Source of the DNA: Timema cristinae
Lineage: Eukaryota; Arthropoda; Insecta; Phasmatodea; Timematidae
Direction of reading: 5' to 3'
NCBI GenBank assembly: GCA_039000515.1
Contig: JBCFYV010000012.1
Span: forward strand, 31,178,821 to 31,242,820
DNA length: 64,000 bases
Under the pieces are notes generated by a model. The model did not search any database. It saw only the letters and a list, made by a program, of their open reading frames with translations, and was not told the origin of the DNA. This document shows positions 12,688 to 27,700 of the stretch, in pieces; the stretch's first letter is position 1, and each line of letters starts with the position of its first letter. Position numbers and translations under genes: made by a program.

Positions 12688-15600
12688 GAGAGAGTGGAAA
12701 ACAATTTTGGAAAAACCAGCATCGTACACCCGACCAAGATTTAAACCTCAATCTACCCGTCATCAGCAGTTTTGTCTACTGTGAGAGTAGCGCCTTGGCC
12801 ATGTGGCCACCAAATCGAATATTCCACACTTTGTTTTATTTGATGGTGTTTTGTTTTATAATAATGAAAGAAATATAATTGTGTTATATTAATGTAAAAT
12901 GCAACAATGCCAGATAAGTAATAGCTACCTACGGGTGCTGAAAAGTAATGCCTCCTAATTGTTTACAAAAAAGTAGGTGTTCATGTTTAAATAAAACCAA
13001 AACAATTAACTTTCTGGAACTTTACTGTTCACCCCTATTTAATTATTTTTCCACATAATCACCCTAATGGTCAACACACATTTGCCAACGTTTTATTAAT
13101 TTCAGGCCACAATAAAATTTCACATCTTGACAACATAGCCACAACTTCACCACCATAACTTGACTTCGTCGTCCGACCCAGAGTGATGTTCTCGAAGGTG
13201 TTAATTACATTTTTGAAATAAATTAAAATCCAACAGAGCAGAGTCTGGGCTGCATGATGGGTGGTCCAAGACTGTGAAACTAAGCTAGTGATTCTGCGTA
13301 GTTGAACTGGCGTTGGTGTGATGTTGTGCTTTCAGTTTACTCTGTGTTTTACAGTAAATTTCACAACTGATGGTTGTGCCTCCAGGAAAAAATCTGAATG
13401 CACCACACCTTTAGCATCCCAGAAAACCATGACAATGACTTTGCTCGCTGACTTACATTCTTGAATGTTCTTGGTGCCGGCAATCCTTTGTGAAGATACT
13501 CAATGGACGTTCCTTTGTTCTTTAGGTCAAAATTATGCACTATTGGTTCGTGTCCACCCGTTCTTTCATTTCAAGATTGAGCATTCAAGGTACCCACTGC
13601 ATGCACACCTTTTGATAACCCAGATCTGCAATAATTGCCTGTAATTGCTCACAAGAAATGCAAGTTTTGTTCACCAGTTCTTGTTGAGAAAAGAGGTGAT
13701 TCTGATTAATGAGTTCATCCAAACAATTCCAGTGAGCCTCATTGGTAGCATTTAGTGGCCTTTTGCTTCATTGTTAGTCACTCATGTTAAGAGAGGTTCC
13801 TTTTAGCTTTACCTCGTGATCACATGCAGCCCAATATCAAATAGTAGTGATGTCTACACATTCCTCTTTATAAACAGCTTCATTCACCAATGAATGTCTT
13901 TCTGAAGCAGTTTTATTTAGTTAAGAACTTGATCACTGCATATGTTCCATCCAATTGACATAATTCTGCAATGTTTACAAACATAATTTCAAGACTTCTA
14001 GCATCAGAGGTTGGAAACTTGGCCTCAAGAGGCACAAAACATTAGAGATTTGAATGCATACTAGTTTATACTCCTTGGTCTGTTTATCTGATAATAAATA
14101 AATAGGAGGCATTATGTTTCAGCACACCTACCTGAATTTAATTCTTATATCATTAATTATAGTACAGTTAACTAAGTATATTTTAAAGCATTACCATAAT
14201 ATACCATCATTTTAATTTACCAACATGATTTACTCTTGAGTGGGCGCGAATTTGTTCCCTTCAGTGAATCAAGACCATGAAGAACAAAATTGAATTAAAT
14301 TGTGCTCATAACGATTTTTTTTTTATCATTAACAAAATATATTGTGTGTTAGAATAATGTCATTAGACATGACCAAGCAAATTTGTTGTCTTGGTCATTT
14401 ACCAAAATATAGCTTCAAACATTGCATTTTTCTTGTTGATATAATTAATATAGGCCTAGCTACTTTTGAATAAAACACAAACAATGTTTTTCATATTTAC
14501 ACCCTCTATTTTTCTTCTTGTTATGATAGTGAGATTCTTTCACTAATTTAGCTTTTAACAACAAAATCAAATCATGTTATACATTGAATTAATATGAATT
14601 GACATATTAATAATGAATAAATTATATTAAATTAATTAATTATATATATATTATATTTTATTATTATTATTATTATTATTATTAGCACCGCGTCTTACTA
14701 CCCGTTCGGGTTATACCACTTACGCTAATGTGTAATGGTAGGGTGATTGTGAGATGAAATGAGGACCTACAGTTTAACGTGGAATCCGAACCATGGTGGT
14801 GGCCTGGCATTCAATATATCTATAAAATGCATGGTAATCCAATGTTAACAAATAATAGATCTTGATACATTTGTAAAACAATATGTTATGAGTATTTTCA
14901 AGACATCTAGGGACTTATCAACATCTTAGCTCAGTTGGTAGCGTGTCTGCTTACCGAGCTAAGGGTCCTGGGTTTGATTCCTGCATGGCTGAAAATGTAT
15001 CCTTGATGAAAATTTAGTTTACCCTTTCAAATTATGATGGCCGGGGAATAGATGTTGTGCCTGTTCTAGTATTAAGATAGATTATAATGCATATGAACTA
15101 CAAAAGGCTTAGTCAGCTGGTATGGAAAAATATATGACTTGAATAAAAAACTGACTCAGGTGATGGTCGGAAACAGTAATGGATGTATGGTAACAGTATA
15201 AATAATATAATCTAAGGACTTAATTAAAAGGCATCAAATAAACTTAGACTAAGCGTATGTAAGAATATTTGGTAAAATTAATAACAAAACAAATGTGACG
15301 ATTGTTGCCCTCTTGAGCGTCACAAAGACCAGGTGAAATAAAACATACTTGAGTGACAATACACAGACTAAAAAGGCCACAGCCCATAGCAAAACTCAAA
15401 TAAGATTAAGCTTGTGCATATTCAATTCAAAATTCTGAATCATAATAGAAGAAATATTTTAATCTAATTAAAAATTTCAATACAAATAGATTCCAAATTA
15501 TGGTAAAAGCAGTTTTATTCAAAATTTTATAAAAACTAACAACTATCCGCTCAACTTGCATTATTTGATGTGATTAAAAATTATATACTACCGTCTAATA

Positions 15601-18600
15601 TTTTATACGGATTTAACTATCAGAAAATTAATGATAGCATTTATGACTAAAATCATTTTCACTATGAAAATATTTGATTTGATAATTTTCAAAAGAATTA
15701 TATCTGAGTTGGAATAAATTCGAGTTAGTAAGCAAAGATTTGGAATCACACAGGTTAAGTAAGGGCTAATCCATAATCCATGAAATACTTTTTCTTACTT
15801 TCTAAGCCTTCCCCTTTATCCCCCCAGATATGTAGACATAAAGCCTGAACACCCAACTTTGCCCCAACTTGTATGATAAAAATTTTCACATCAAGAGTGA
15901 ATGTCATTATTTCATATGGGAGCTTTTTGGACACCAAAAGATGAACTCAGAATTGGAAGTTATATATAAGTATGTTTATTAACATTGAAAACATGAAAAA
16001 TTATAATGTTAAAAATAAATATATTATTGAAGTATAAGATGTGTTCGTAACACTGTGATGAATACCCCCCCCCCCTCTCCCCATGTAACACCATGCAGAC
16101 ATTAGAACTCTCCCTCATAGCAGCATTACATGGTTTATGGATGATGTTCTGTAATTATCTACTCAAAAAAGAGTTTATCAAGTGTTAAAAGATGGGGGAA
16201 TTAAAAAATATATTTCTTTAACACCGCATCTAACTACCCATTTGGGTTGTGCACTTATGTACTAATTACGATAGTGAGGGATGGGGAAGGTTTACTTTTG
16301 AGAAAATGTACCCACATTTGCCTGAAGAGTGGGAAACCACTTAAAAGAAAAACCAGCCTCAGTACACCTGACTGGGATCAAACCATGATCTCCTCGCCAT
16401 CTATAGTCTAGTCTATTGCAAGTGTAGCGCCTTAGACCATGCACCCACCGAAGCAAGTAAAGAAAATATTAGTATTGTGAAACACTAAGGTAAAAAAATG
16501 GAACAATAAAAAATTATACTAAAGCTTGTTTTACCCTTTTATCGATGAGAATGTGATAATTAAAAATAAGGTGAATCATAAACAAATATAGATACAAATA
16601 AATATAATCAGTTGAATAAATTTTTAAAAAAACAATCTTTTATAATTCTATATTAATGAGTGCAACCAGTGAGCTCAAAGAAAAGATGTATTATAAGAGC
16701 ATCATACAGGGGTTTGGTTAGGCACAGCTTACTCATGGGTTGGAGTTTTTTAAATTAATTATAAAGTTCATTGTGGTAGGCAAAATATGAATGTCCAACT
16801 GTGTTTAAATGGGCATACCATTCAAACCAAATACAGCATATTTATTTTCTGTTAGTCTGGCAGACACATGAATCTTAGAATTAATGTTATTTGTGTCAAA
16901 CCAAAATAAACAAAAATACTGTGTTTTACTTAGACAATATACTTATCCAAACGTGGATGGATTTTCTATTGCTTCTAAGGTGTTTCACAGCAGTGATAAT
17001 TTGTTAAAAACCAATGAGAATATACAATTGGCTCACACATGATATGCTGGAAACAAAGTACTCTTTGTTAACATTGATTGCTGCAAGCCAAAATTAAACA
17101 AATAAAATTTGCATCAAGTAGACACAAGTCTTCATTTTGCTAAATCATAATTGGTTCAGAAGTCAGAATGTGTTAACATACTACAGTGAAGGTTCTTCCA
17201 CTTAAGTAAACATGTAGATGAAAAGAAGCCACTTGTGTAACCAAGACAAACGATGGACACTGAATGTAGGTTGAGTCAGGACTAATATTTCTTGAGTGTG
17301 ATATACTTGTTCCCTTATTGCTCCCATCATCTTTACCGAGTAGGAGGAATGGTTGTGGAGGTTAAGGATCTATTAATAATGGGTATTATTCTATTCCTTC
17401 CTTCAAAATTGCTATAAGGTGTAAAGTAACAGACACAATATTGCATTTTGTTGTGTAAGTTCCATTTATTTATTCCTCTACTTTCTTTCATCTTTAACAA
17501 AAGGCACCTCAAAACGTGGAAAGTAGTTGTTCTTAAATAGTTTTAAATTTTTAGTATAAGATTGAAACATTTTAAATATTTATTTCTATTTCAAGACTCC
17601 AAAAATGAAAGGTGTCTTCTGTGAATAGTTAAACTCTATTCATTATTGTAAGTGGAACATTACTTGAAACCGTTGTGAAATAAACTGGTGCCAACATTGT
17701 CAGCAGAAACTAGTTTTATCACTGTATAGAAAGTGTATTCAAATGAGAATATAAATATTTTTGAAAACATTTTGTACACATACCAAAATGCAACTTAAAA
17801 GCTCAAATTTATGTTAAGTTCATTTCAACCACAAGATTTCAATTTCTACATATGAAGGAAAGAAATCGATTACCATAATATAAATGTATACTGTTTAGAA
17901 CATTGTTATTTTTTATGAATAAACAAACCTCAAAGTAATGCAATAAACGTTGTTCAAACAATGAAAATTTGTTTCAAAATAGCTAGCTATATAATCAGAG
18001 TAATAATGTAGCTGTAAAACATTTCATTAAATAAAATGGCATTACAAACTATAATTGACCCTCCCTTCTTTCTTTATATGATGATTAGTTGTTTGTAAAG
18101 TTTAATGTTTCTCTAAAATACCACAAAACATCAGTTTATGTTCATGGTTTGAAATTAAAAATATCAGTGTTCTAATAAAATTGTTATTAAGGAAGGAATG
18201 CAGTGGTGTAGTGAAACAAAAACATATCAAATTATATTCTTAATCTTACTATAAAATTGGAACAGTATTTTCCTCGACAATTTATACAGTTCATATTACA
18301 CCACGCTGCAAAAAAATGTATATGAAGTGAAATATAATGTTTGTTGGTGGTGAGAGCATGGCGGCGGGGGAAGGGAGGGGGGGTGGACACATCATTCAGG
18401 TAAAATTAAATTGGCAAACATGAGCTATTATATTATGGTTCGGGATTTTCCAATTTTGATAGTTCACAATAAATTGTTCTGTTATCGCTAAGTTTGGCAC
18501 TACATCACTGCAGGAAAAGTGTTTGGGGATGGTACCGAGATAAGCATGTAGAAGAAAGATTATTTTTGTTTGGAGAGTTGGTTGTCGAACCTGTCTCCAT

Positions 18601-21600
18601 CTTGCGAGCCCTCCCCATCGCTGGAGGCACTCGAACCCTGTTTCACCAGGTACCGCACATCATCTGGCAAAATCTCCTCACTTCTATGGACGGTAAACGA
18701 AGTTTTGCCTTTACGCCCGAAACCTAACCTACGCTTGCGACCTGGTAGGGTTGGCACACAACAACACGCAACTTGATGTCAACACGAGGAGATATACACA
18801 AATAATGTATACATATAAAAAAACACACACAAAGTCACCAAATATATGAATATATCTTTATAAGGAAAACCTATTTTCACTTTATGAGGTAATTGTATTA
18901 TATTTTAAAGAAGGCACAGGAAAGGTTGGTAGAAACATATAAAAGAACAAACAATATATGTTTCTATGAACCTTTCCCGTACCTTCTTCAAAATATAATA
19001 CAAATATATAGAGATCAAAGTGATTGAAGTGAGCAACCTTCAGATAACTATTCTAGAGTTTAATAGGTGTGGAAACAAATAGTCTTTACTAAACATTCTC
19101 TATCGTAAGGGGTCAACCTTTTTGAATTTGTAAAGCTACTGGTATTTTAAAATTTTAACTATCAAACATTTAAATTTAAAAAATTATGAACAGAACCCTT
19201 TGTTTTTATTATCTCATTTAAATCTAAATTGTATATAGGAACTATTGACAAATAACACAATATCATCGCAAATAACAAATGGGGGAAAAAGGACAAAGCA
19301 ATAAAAAGAATTTACTCAAAGTAAATTTCTTTTTTGTACCCTTAAGTGTAATCCAATGCAAAAAAGATAAATAAAATATGTTAATGGATTGGAAAGATAT
19401 ACTTAAGTTTATGTTTGGTAACAATCAATTAAGATTTGAATTTTTGATAAAAGGTCGGATAAATAATCACTTAAAGCCTTTTCTGACAGTTGAAAAGTTG
19501 CTAAAAATAGCTTTGGACTCATCCAACCCAAAATTATTATATATTTTTTAAATTACTTGTGAAATATTATGTAGAATGACTTCATTGTAAAGTTGACAAC
19601 ACATATTTGCAAGATGGATAAATTAAAAAAGAAACAATTTTAATTTAAAATATCACAAAAGGTGGAAAAAAAACAACAACACAAACTATACCAGAAAAGT
19701 GAAAGTGCAAAAGCCCAAATTTAATAGCAAACACACCACAGTAATCAACTTAAGGCGGCCGTAATTTAATGTGTGTCCTGCTATCTTCTGCTAAAGACAA
19801 ACTTTATGTTACCTGAAAATTATTTGGCAGGTGTGTAGTTCTTGCTATTCTACTCCTCCCTCAATGTTTATTAATTCAAAGACAGCAATTTCTAAAATGG
19901 TACTTGGAATTAATTAGTTGAATCCCTTAGCACTATTGTCTAAGAAATATAATTCATACACAATACTTCAAAGAGTGGTTTAATACTAGTCTATAACAAA
20001 TATCAGATATTTAACAACAAATGATGAGATTGGTAATTACTGACACGTCGTGTACCCAGAATATAAAACAATAGCAAGTGTCCCAACAAACATTCCATTT
20101 CAGTAAAATCAGCCTTTCAAAAACGAATGCTAATGTTGAGTATTAGCCACTCAACAATATACATATTGTCAAATAAGTATAAAAAAATTAAAATATTTGA
20201 AATCAAGGAGCTAGATATTAAAGTAAATTGTTTCTTAAATATTAAATTGATTTTAGAATACCTTTGGCAAAGAAAAAATGTAACTGTGTCGATGTGGCTA
20301 TATAGTTAATGCTAGTTCAGACTATGTTGATATTACAGTGAGTTTCTATGTAAAACCTCGATAACTGTATTGCTAACCAGGGGTGGAATGGCAGGTTCCA
20401 AGTGGCCTATCACAACAAAAATGATTAGCCTTAACATACCACTGAAGTTATGTTTCAGTGAGAGATGAAGTATTTAGATTTGTATTATTATGTTGAACCT
20501 TGAGGGAATTCCAGCTACATTTTATTAGCACCGCGTCTTACTACTCATTCAGGTCAAACGCTTATGTACTAATTAAGCTAATGGGTTAGAAATTAAGAAG
20601 GTTGAATATTGAGGAAGTGAACCCACATTTGTGTGGAGGGAAAATGAAACACTATTTAGGAAAAACCACCACCAGTTCATTCTCCCCTACCTCTAAAGTC
20701 TAGCCAAACACGAAACTAGAATGTTAGCTAACTACATCACCAAGAAGGGCTTTTAATTATTATATCACTGTTCAGTCCACTTAAACAACAGTTTTCTACC
20801 TTCTATAAAATTAGCAGAAATGATTCTAAATTGTTAGACAATAGCTAGGCGTCTGTTTTTGAAATATTAAGTTTGTAAATTGATTCTCCAGGTGCTTCTT
20901 GAGAAATCACAAAACTAGTTATCGACATCATCAATATCATCAATTGTTTCCAGACAGTGAACAGGGCAGTTTAGTAAAATGCCTCCATCTTACTTTATCC
21001 TTCCACCATTCTTCCTAATTTAATTTATTCCCTTCTTCTCCTCTCACTTGAACACTTTCTGTTATCTGCTCCTCCCATCTCTTTCTTTGCCTCCCTTGCG
21101 GCCTTTAACCTACATACTTCATTTCCAACATTTTCTTTGGCGCTCTTTTTTTTTCCATCCTCATTACATACCATCTCAGTCTTGCTTCCTCTACTATCTC
21201 ATGTACTCCCTGTAGCCCCACTCTTTCCCAAATAACTTCATTCCTAATCTTGTTTCTCTTCATAACAGCTAATATGATTCTCAAAAACTTAATTACCATG
21301 GCCTCCACTTTCCTAGTCTTTCTCATGGTCGATGTCCATATTTCTGTTGCATATGTGACAATGGGTACAAAGTACGTCCTGTAAAACACTTACTTACAAT
21401 TTAAGGGCAATTCTCTTCTCCATAGCAAGTCTCTTCTTACACACCTATAAAATAATTCCCACTGCTGTCCTCTTCTCATTAAATCCTCTCTACTTTCACC
21501 TTTCTATTCAACCATACCTACCATTTTAAGTTCTTTACTTTTCTCAGCCCTACTCCATCCAACATTATCCTCTTCCTTGTCATTACCATCCCTCCACAAT

Positions 21601-24600
21601 TTGCCATGCTAAATTTCATTCCACTCTCTTTCACTTTCTCATTCCATTCTTGTAATGTTCCTGTACTTTGTCTTCCTTCTACCCCCACACCATAAAAACA
21701 TCAGAAAACATGGCTTTCATTCTTTCCTTTCCTCCTCAAGTTTTCCTGCCACTTTATTCATAAAGTTTCCTTTACCATTTCAAATAGTAATAGAGAGAGG
21801 ACACTCCCTTACTTCACTCCATTTTTTATTTAGAACCCCTACCTTCTCAGTCTTAACAAAACACCTGTTATCCTCACACATGCTTTTCACTTCCTCTTTC
21901 CACTTCAGCCTTCTCCATCGCTTTCCACATTTTATTTCTATCCACGCTATCATATGCCTTCTCCACATCCATAAATACATTACCAAGTTTTTCCCATATT
22001 CATACTTTCTTTCCATCAGTTGTTATAATATGGCAAAGATCAAGTCTATTGTAGACCTTGTTTCCTGAATCCGCGCTGTTCCTCTCTCCACCTTCCTTTC
22101 ATTGTATTTTTTATTCTCTTTACCAGTATATTTCTATATATATTTTTGTACAGTGGCACATCAGGGTTATCCTTCTATAATTTGTACACCTCTTCCTGTT
22201 TCCTTTTATATATGTATTATTGCTCCCCTTTTCCAGTCTTATGGTACTTTGTTCTCCCTACAAACCACTCTCAGCACCCTATATAACCATTTTATACCTA
22301 CTTCACATGCTGTTCTTACCATTTCCAAAGTCATTTCGTCCATACCTGGTGCTTTTTCTTGTTTCATCCTTTTTAATGCGTCCTCCACCTCTTTACATGT
22401 AGGACCTCTTTCCCCCTCTTCTGTTATTTCTTTTGGGGTATTAACGAGGTAGTGACACGCAATACATGGAACCTACCTAGTGGGTTCTGTTTGGCCTTTC
22501 CTACTCAATCCTGATTTCACTGCCAAGTGGCGTACCCTTAGATCAGAGTAACCTGGGAGATTGGGTTGAACCCCAGTGTAGACCAGGTCAGGTGCAGATG
22601 AGAAACAGGAGACTGGTCAGAGCCAAAACCAACAAGCCTGGAACAGGGTTTGGCCAGTTGACTCCCAGCTGGGTGGGCTGGGAATGTGAGGCTTGTTGAT
22701 GCTTAGCTAAGTCATCATTAGCACCCATAGCCTCAGTTAGGGAAGGGTGCCACCAAGAGAAGGTCTACCTGAGGACCTATAAGTGGCAGCCCTGCTACTC
22801 AGGTGTAGGCCATGATAGGTGTTGTATGTCAGTGGCTGAAACAAACCCATACTCAAGAAAACAAAGTTAAATACTGGATTAGAAAAAAAATTACAACATC
22901 CGTAATAGTTAGTATTCACTAACAAATGCTTATATCCCTGGGTTAATGAAAATGTTTATGAACAACAGCAAGAAACAAAAATGAGGACATTGTTACATAA
23001 AATGTTATTGTATTATATCACAAATGATGTAGTCTGTGCACTCATTTGAATTTTTGATCAAAATCTAATAACAACAATAATTTAGAATCAAATGGATAGC
23101 TTTATTTTAGTTCAAAATAGTATCATCAGCTCAAATAAAACTGTCAACTTACGGATTATTCAGTATAGTGAGTAAATGACAGCCACAGATATACAATTAC
23201 CAATCTAACCAGGCCTAACCTGACTGTACTTTCAGGTTGGTTTTCTTCACTATCACTTACTTTACACTATTGTACAGTGTTTCTCATAATCAGCATCATC
23301 ATCTTCATCTTCATCATCATCATCATCTGTTTCCAACCTGTGACCGGGTCAGTTTAGTAAAATGCCTCCTTCTTCCTCTATCCTCCCACCACTCTTCCAC
23401 CTTTAATTTCTTCCATTATTATCTTCTCACTTGAACACTTTCTGTTATCTGCTCCTATCTTTTTCTTGACCTCCCCTGAGGTCTTTTTCCATCCTCATTA
23501 CATGCCCATACCATCTCAGTCTTTCTTCCTTTGCTATCTAATATATTCCCTGTACCCCAACTCTTCCCCAGATAACTTCGTTCCTAATCTTGTTTCTCTT
23601 CATAACAGCTAACATGCTCCTCACAAACTTAATTCACAAGGCCTCCACTTTCCTAGTCTCTCTTACATTCATTGTCCATGTTCCTGCTGCATATGTTATA
23701 TTACATGCTACATTATCTTATTATACATTTCCAAGCCATTACACACTAATACATTTCACAATCTTAGTGAGATTTTTAATTTTTACATTTGCCCTGTCGA
23801 GTGCAAGTCTAAAACCTATTTTGTGGTATTGTGGGCGGGAGGGTGAAAGGCACAGCGGATCACGAAAACCGTAGATGACGCTAGCTACCAGACAGGTCTT
23901 GTGGAAAAATCATACATTTGGAAATATCAGTTTTTTCGAGAACTAGTGAAATTTTTATGTTATTATTTTCAATACCCCTTCTAAGATAGTGTATTATTAA
24001 TTGTTACATTTTATATTTTGTTATGGAGCCGGCAGTTTTCTATTGAAAAATGTTAATTTTATCGATATTTGGTAACTGTTAAAATTATAGAGGAGGTGTG
24101 TATATAAAAAGTATAACTTAATCAACATGCTTCTATTCTTGAAGAAACCGTTTCCAAAAAGAAAATTGCAAAAAAATAAGAATTCATAAAGATAACCATT
24201 TGTTCCCATGGCTCTTTCCATGCCATAGGAAAATGGTCAATCACCTTAAATAACATTACTTTGCATATTATGCTTATTATGTTTTCTAATATTCAAATTT
24301 TGATTCAAGATTTGAAAAAATGAAGTTTAATTTTTCATAAAATAGTGGATTTGACCCATCCCCAAATATATATATGTAAAGTTTAGTTAAAATTCATGTT
24401 GGTCAATGTGTATGAACTGAGTTTTGTGAATTAAGGCCGGATAAAATATATTAAACTAGTTTGATAGTTACTGATCCAAAGGTCCCAGGTTTGATTCTTG
24501 TGTCCAGGTGTAATTTGTCAATTTAAATAATATAAAATTTGATAGTTTGTTACACATGATTTTGCTTGTTTTCTGGTTGTGCACTAGAGATATTCAGTTT

Positions 24601-24709
24601 TAAAAGTTTGAATCATTTACGGGAGTCAAACAGGGAGTGTAGTGGGAGTGCCTTTGAAAACTAATTAGAACTTAAGTAAATTGCACTTAGGGTGAAATTT
24701 AGATACACC

Positions 24710-24766
<57 letters not shown>

Positions 24767-27700
24767 ATATATTATATGATATAGTATAAGAACATAAATA
24801 AATATCATGTATAAGATATATAACACATATTTTAAAAGTTTTGTATCCATAAAGAAGTACTAAAGCTGAATTAACATTAAAATATTTGAAATAAAATAAA
24901 ATAAATTATTGCCTAATGGCTTGGAAATGTATATTTGATAAAAAAATGGAAAAGCATAGCAAAGAAAAGTTTTTAATAATCGAATTTAAATAAATTATGT
25001 GTGAAAGCTCAACAAGTTTCCACATGTTACTTCAAATAGATAGTTTAGAATGAAGTTAATTTTACCTATGTGAATTGTTCACATTTAGCTAAACTAATCA
25101 AGTAAAAAGTAAGTATACATATACAAATACATAATCACGCCATTCCCTTACAAGGTAAGCAAAAAACTGTGCATGTAGCTAAAAAATCAACAACTCCATA
25201 CTTAATCCATTCTCACTAAATTTCTTCACACTTCTCTTCCCTTGCATACTCCCTTCGTTTCAACAACATAAATAAGAGAATTATGCACGCTCTTTTAATC
25301 TTTGAACTCCTAGTGTTTCTCTTTTTCACACATTCGTCTACAACATTTAACCACTTCTTACATGGCCTACCCCTTCCTTTTGATTCATACACTCTTTCAT
25401 CATATATTTGCTTTATCACTGAATCCATACTCATCCTTTCAACATTCTCAAACCAAAGTAAGATGCCTCTTTAACATTTACCTATTGGATTCCCTTTCAA
25501 ACCACAATCGTTTAGCACCCATTCATTACTGACTCCATTCATTGGAGTATTTCACTATACATTTCTTAGATATCTCATACCAATCACATTCACATTATTC
25601 TTGTGTTTCTTCTGACAAACCCACGTTTCACAACTGTACAACAATGTTGGTGTTAATACACTTAATACACTTTAACTTTTTGATACTACTTTATTCTTTG
25701 CAATAGTCTACAACTAATTTCAGAGAAGCATACACATCTGTCGATTCCACCATCTATCCTTCCATTTTTACCAAACAATTTGCCCAGATGCACAAAATCA
25801 TTCACTTGTTCTAACAGTTTTCCATATATACTAAGCTGACAATCATTTCCTGATCTGTCCTTATCAAAAACTATCACATTAATTTTGGAGATATTTATAT
25901 GAAGATCGAATCTGTTTGTCGCTATATTCAAATGATTTTATGCATTCTGAAAGTCACTTTCATTTTCAGCCATTACTACAGCATCATCTGCATATAGGAG
26001 CACTCTCACATTTACTTTATCCATTTGCATACCAGCCGCGATCTCAATAGCATCTCTTATACATTTATTCGTAAACACATTAAACAACCACAGAAGCAAA
26101 ACGCAACCTTATCTAACAACCTGTTCAATGTCAAACCATTCACTCAAAACTTCATCCACCTCAGCCTCATCAATTCTTTCCCTTTTCATAACATTTTCAC
26201 TATTTTCTGACAATTTATCTATATTTTTGCCAGAAAATTGCTCAAAATACTCCCTTCATCATTCTTTAGTACTGTTTTCAGCCCAGATCATCTCACCCCA
26301 TTCATTCTAAATGCCATAGGTATTTCCTTGCACTCCTTGTTTTATTATCTTTACCCCCTTCCAGGATAGCTTATTTTCTTCAAAATTTTTCTGCAATCTT
26401 TATCCTGCTTTTAATCTCATTTGCTCACTACTCTCCTTTGCTACCTTCTTTGCATTCAACTTTTTCTATTTATCTATGTACCTTAACCTCTTACGTTTTG
26501 TTTCACGTTTCACAGCAATAATTAGTTTGTATGAATCTTTCTTTTATCTCACAGCTTCTTTCACCTGTTCATTCCCCCATTCATTTCAACATTTCATTCA
26601 TGCTCGTGTAAAGTTAATTTTTGGCCCAGCAATATTTCATATTGCACTCTCACATTTTTACCCTGCAATTTTTCCACTTACATTGTTACTTGCTTAGTAC
26701 TCTTGCACCGTTTTCTCACAAAATTCCTACCTAATTCAACTACTGAGATCACTAGGAAGTGACCTGTTCTTCAGTCCAGCTCCAAGCACAGCCCTAGTAT
26801 TCTTTACTAAACTTCTAAGTCTTTAATCATATACCACAAAATCATTCATCATTCTTAAATCACTCCATTGCCATATTTATAAATGAATATATTTGTGCTT
26901 AAACTATGTGTTCAACACAAATAAACCTTTTTCTAAACACACTCTCACTAACTCATTAACATTCTAGTAAAACGGAATTAAGGTATAATCTAGTCACAAT
27001 TGTGTGAAGGGAGAATATGAAACCATTTAAGAAAAATACCTCAGTACACCTAGCTGAGATTTGATCTCTGAGCATCTTGTCATTGGCAAATCATACTAGA
27101 CAAGCATGACATTTAGTCATTAAGTCCACTTTCTGGTTTAATGTCTGTCTACTGAGCCAAGAGTCCCAAGTTCGATTCCTGGCATGGCTGAAAAATTTAT
27201 TATTGGTGAAATGTGGGTTTCTCCTTTCACAGTACTGACTTAATGGCTGGGGGATGGCTGTTGTGTCTGTTTTAGACTTTAGTTATCAATAAGTCATATG
27301 CTGATATAATCAGTCTGATCAGAAAGTGCATGTTAAATACCTAAGAAAAATTAAGAGTATAGCATGTACTTTTAAAGATAAGGTGTTAATATGTGTAGTT
27401 TTTCGTGAATTAAAATGTGTGACATTGGGTACCTACAATAAAAACCTACTGTTTAGTTTTCAACATAAAATAAAACTATCTACACTGTATATAGAACCCT
27501 AACTAATGTGGAATCCAGACAAACAATTTTTTGATAAACTGCGTCATTTTATACCCCGGTAGGGGTAATTTGATTTCAATCATGAGGGTTTGGTTTGGTA
27601 AAATAGTGTTACCAATTTAATATTTGTCATATCCAGGAGTAAAATCCCTTGAGTCAATTTTCTTGCATGACCAAATCACAGGGTTTGTAGTAAAGTCCAG

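Larger units (their letters stand above)
4836..18590 (-). other. Rim intron between exons L and M, about 13.7 kb
   Basis: No host coding sequence seen. It contains SINE-B (5515-5779, 14690-14815), SINE-E (5858-6140), three SINE-D units (9054-9812), SINE-A (12546-12822, 16220-16458), SINE-C (14922-15178) and a dead mariner (12932-14128). The rest is AT-rich sequence in which I see no structure. The open frames around 7405-7663 have no recognisable similarity. Confidence 0.7.

Noticed and set aside
12932..14128. Functional transposase gene in the mariner
   Set aside because: The transposase remnants change frame and contain stops; no open frame over 60 codons survives.
14922..15000. tRNA-like block at the start of SINE-C as a tRNA gene
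   Set aside because: It is continuous with a 180-bp SINE body and recurs with that body at three other places.
21655..22068. 137-codon plus-strand open frame
   Set aside because: It is the antisense of a minus-strand LINE reverse transcriptase fragment.
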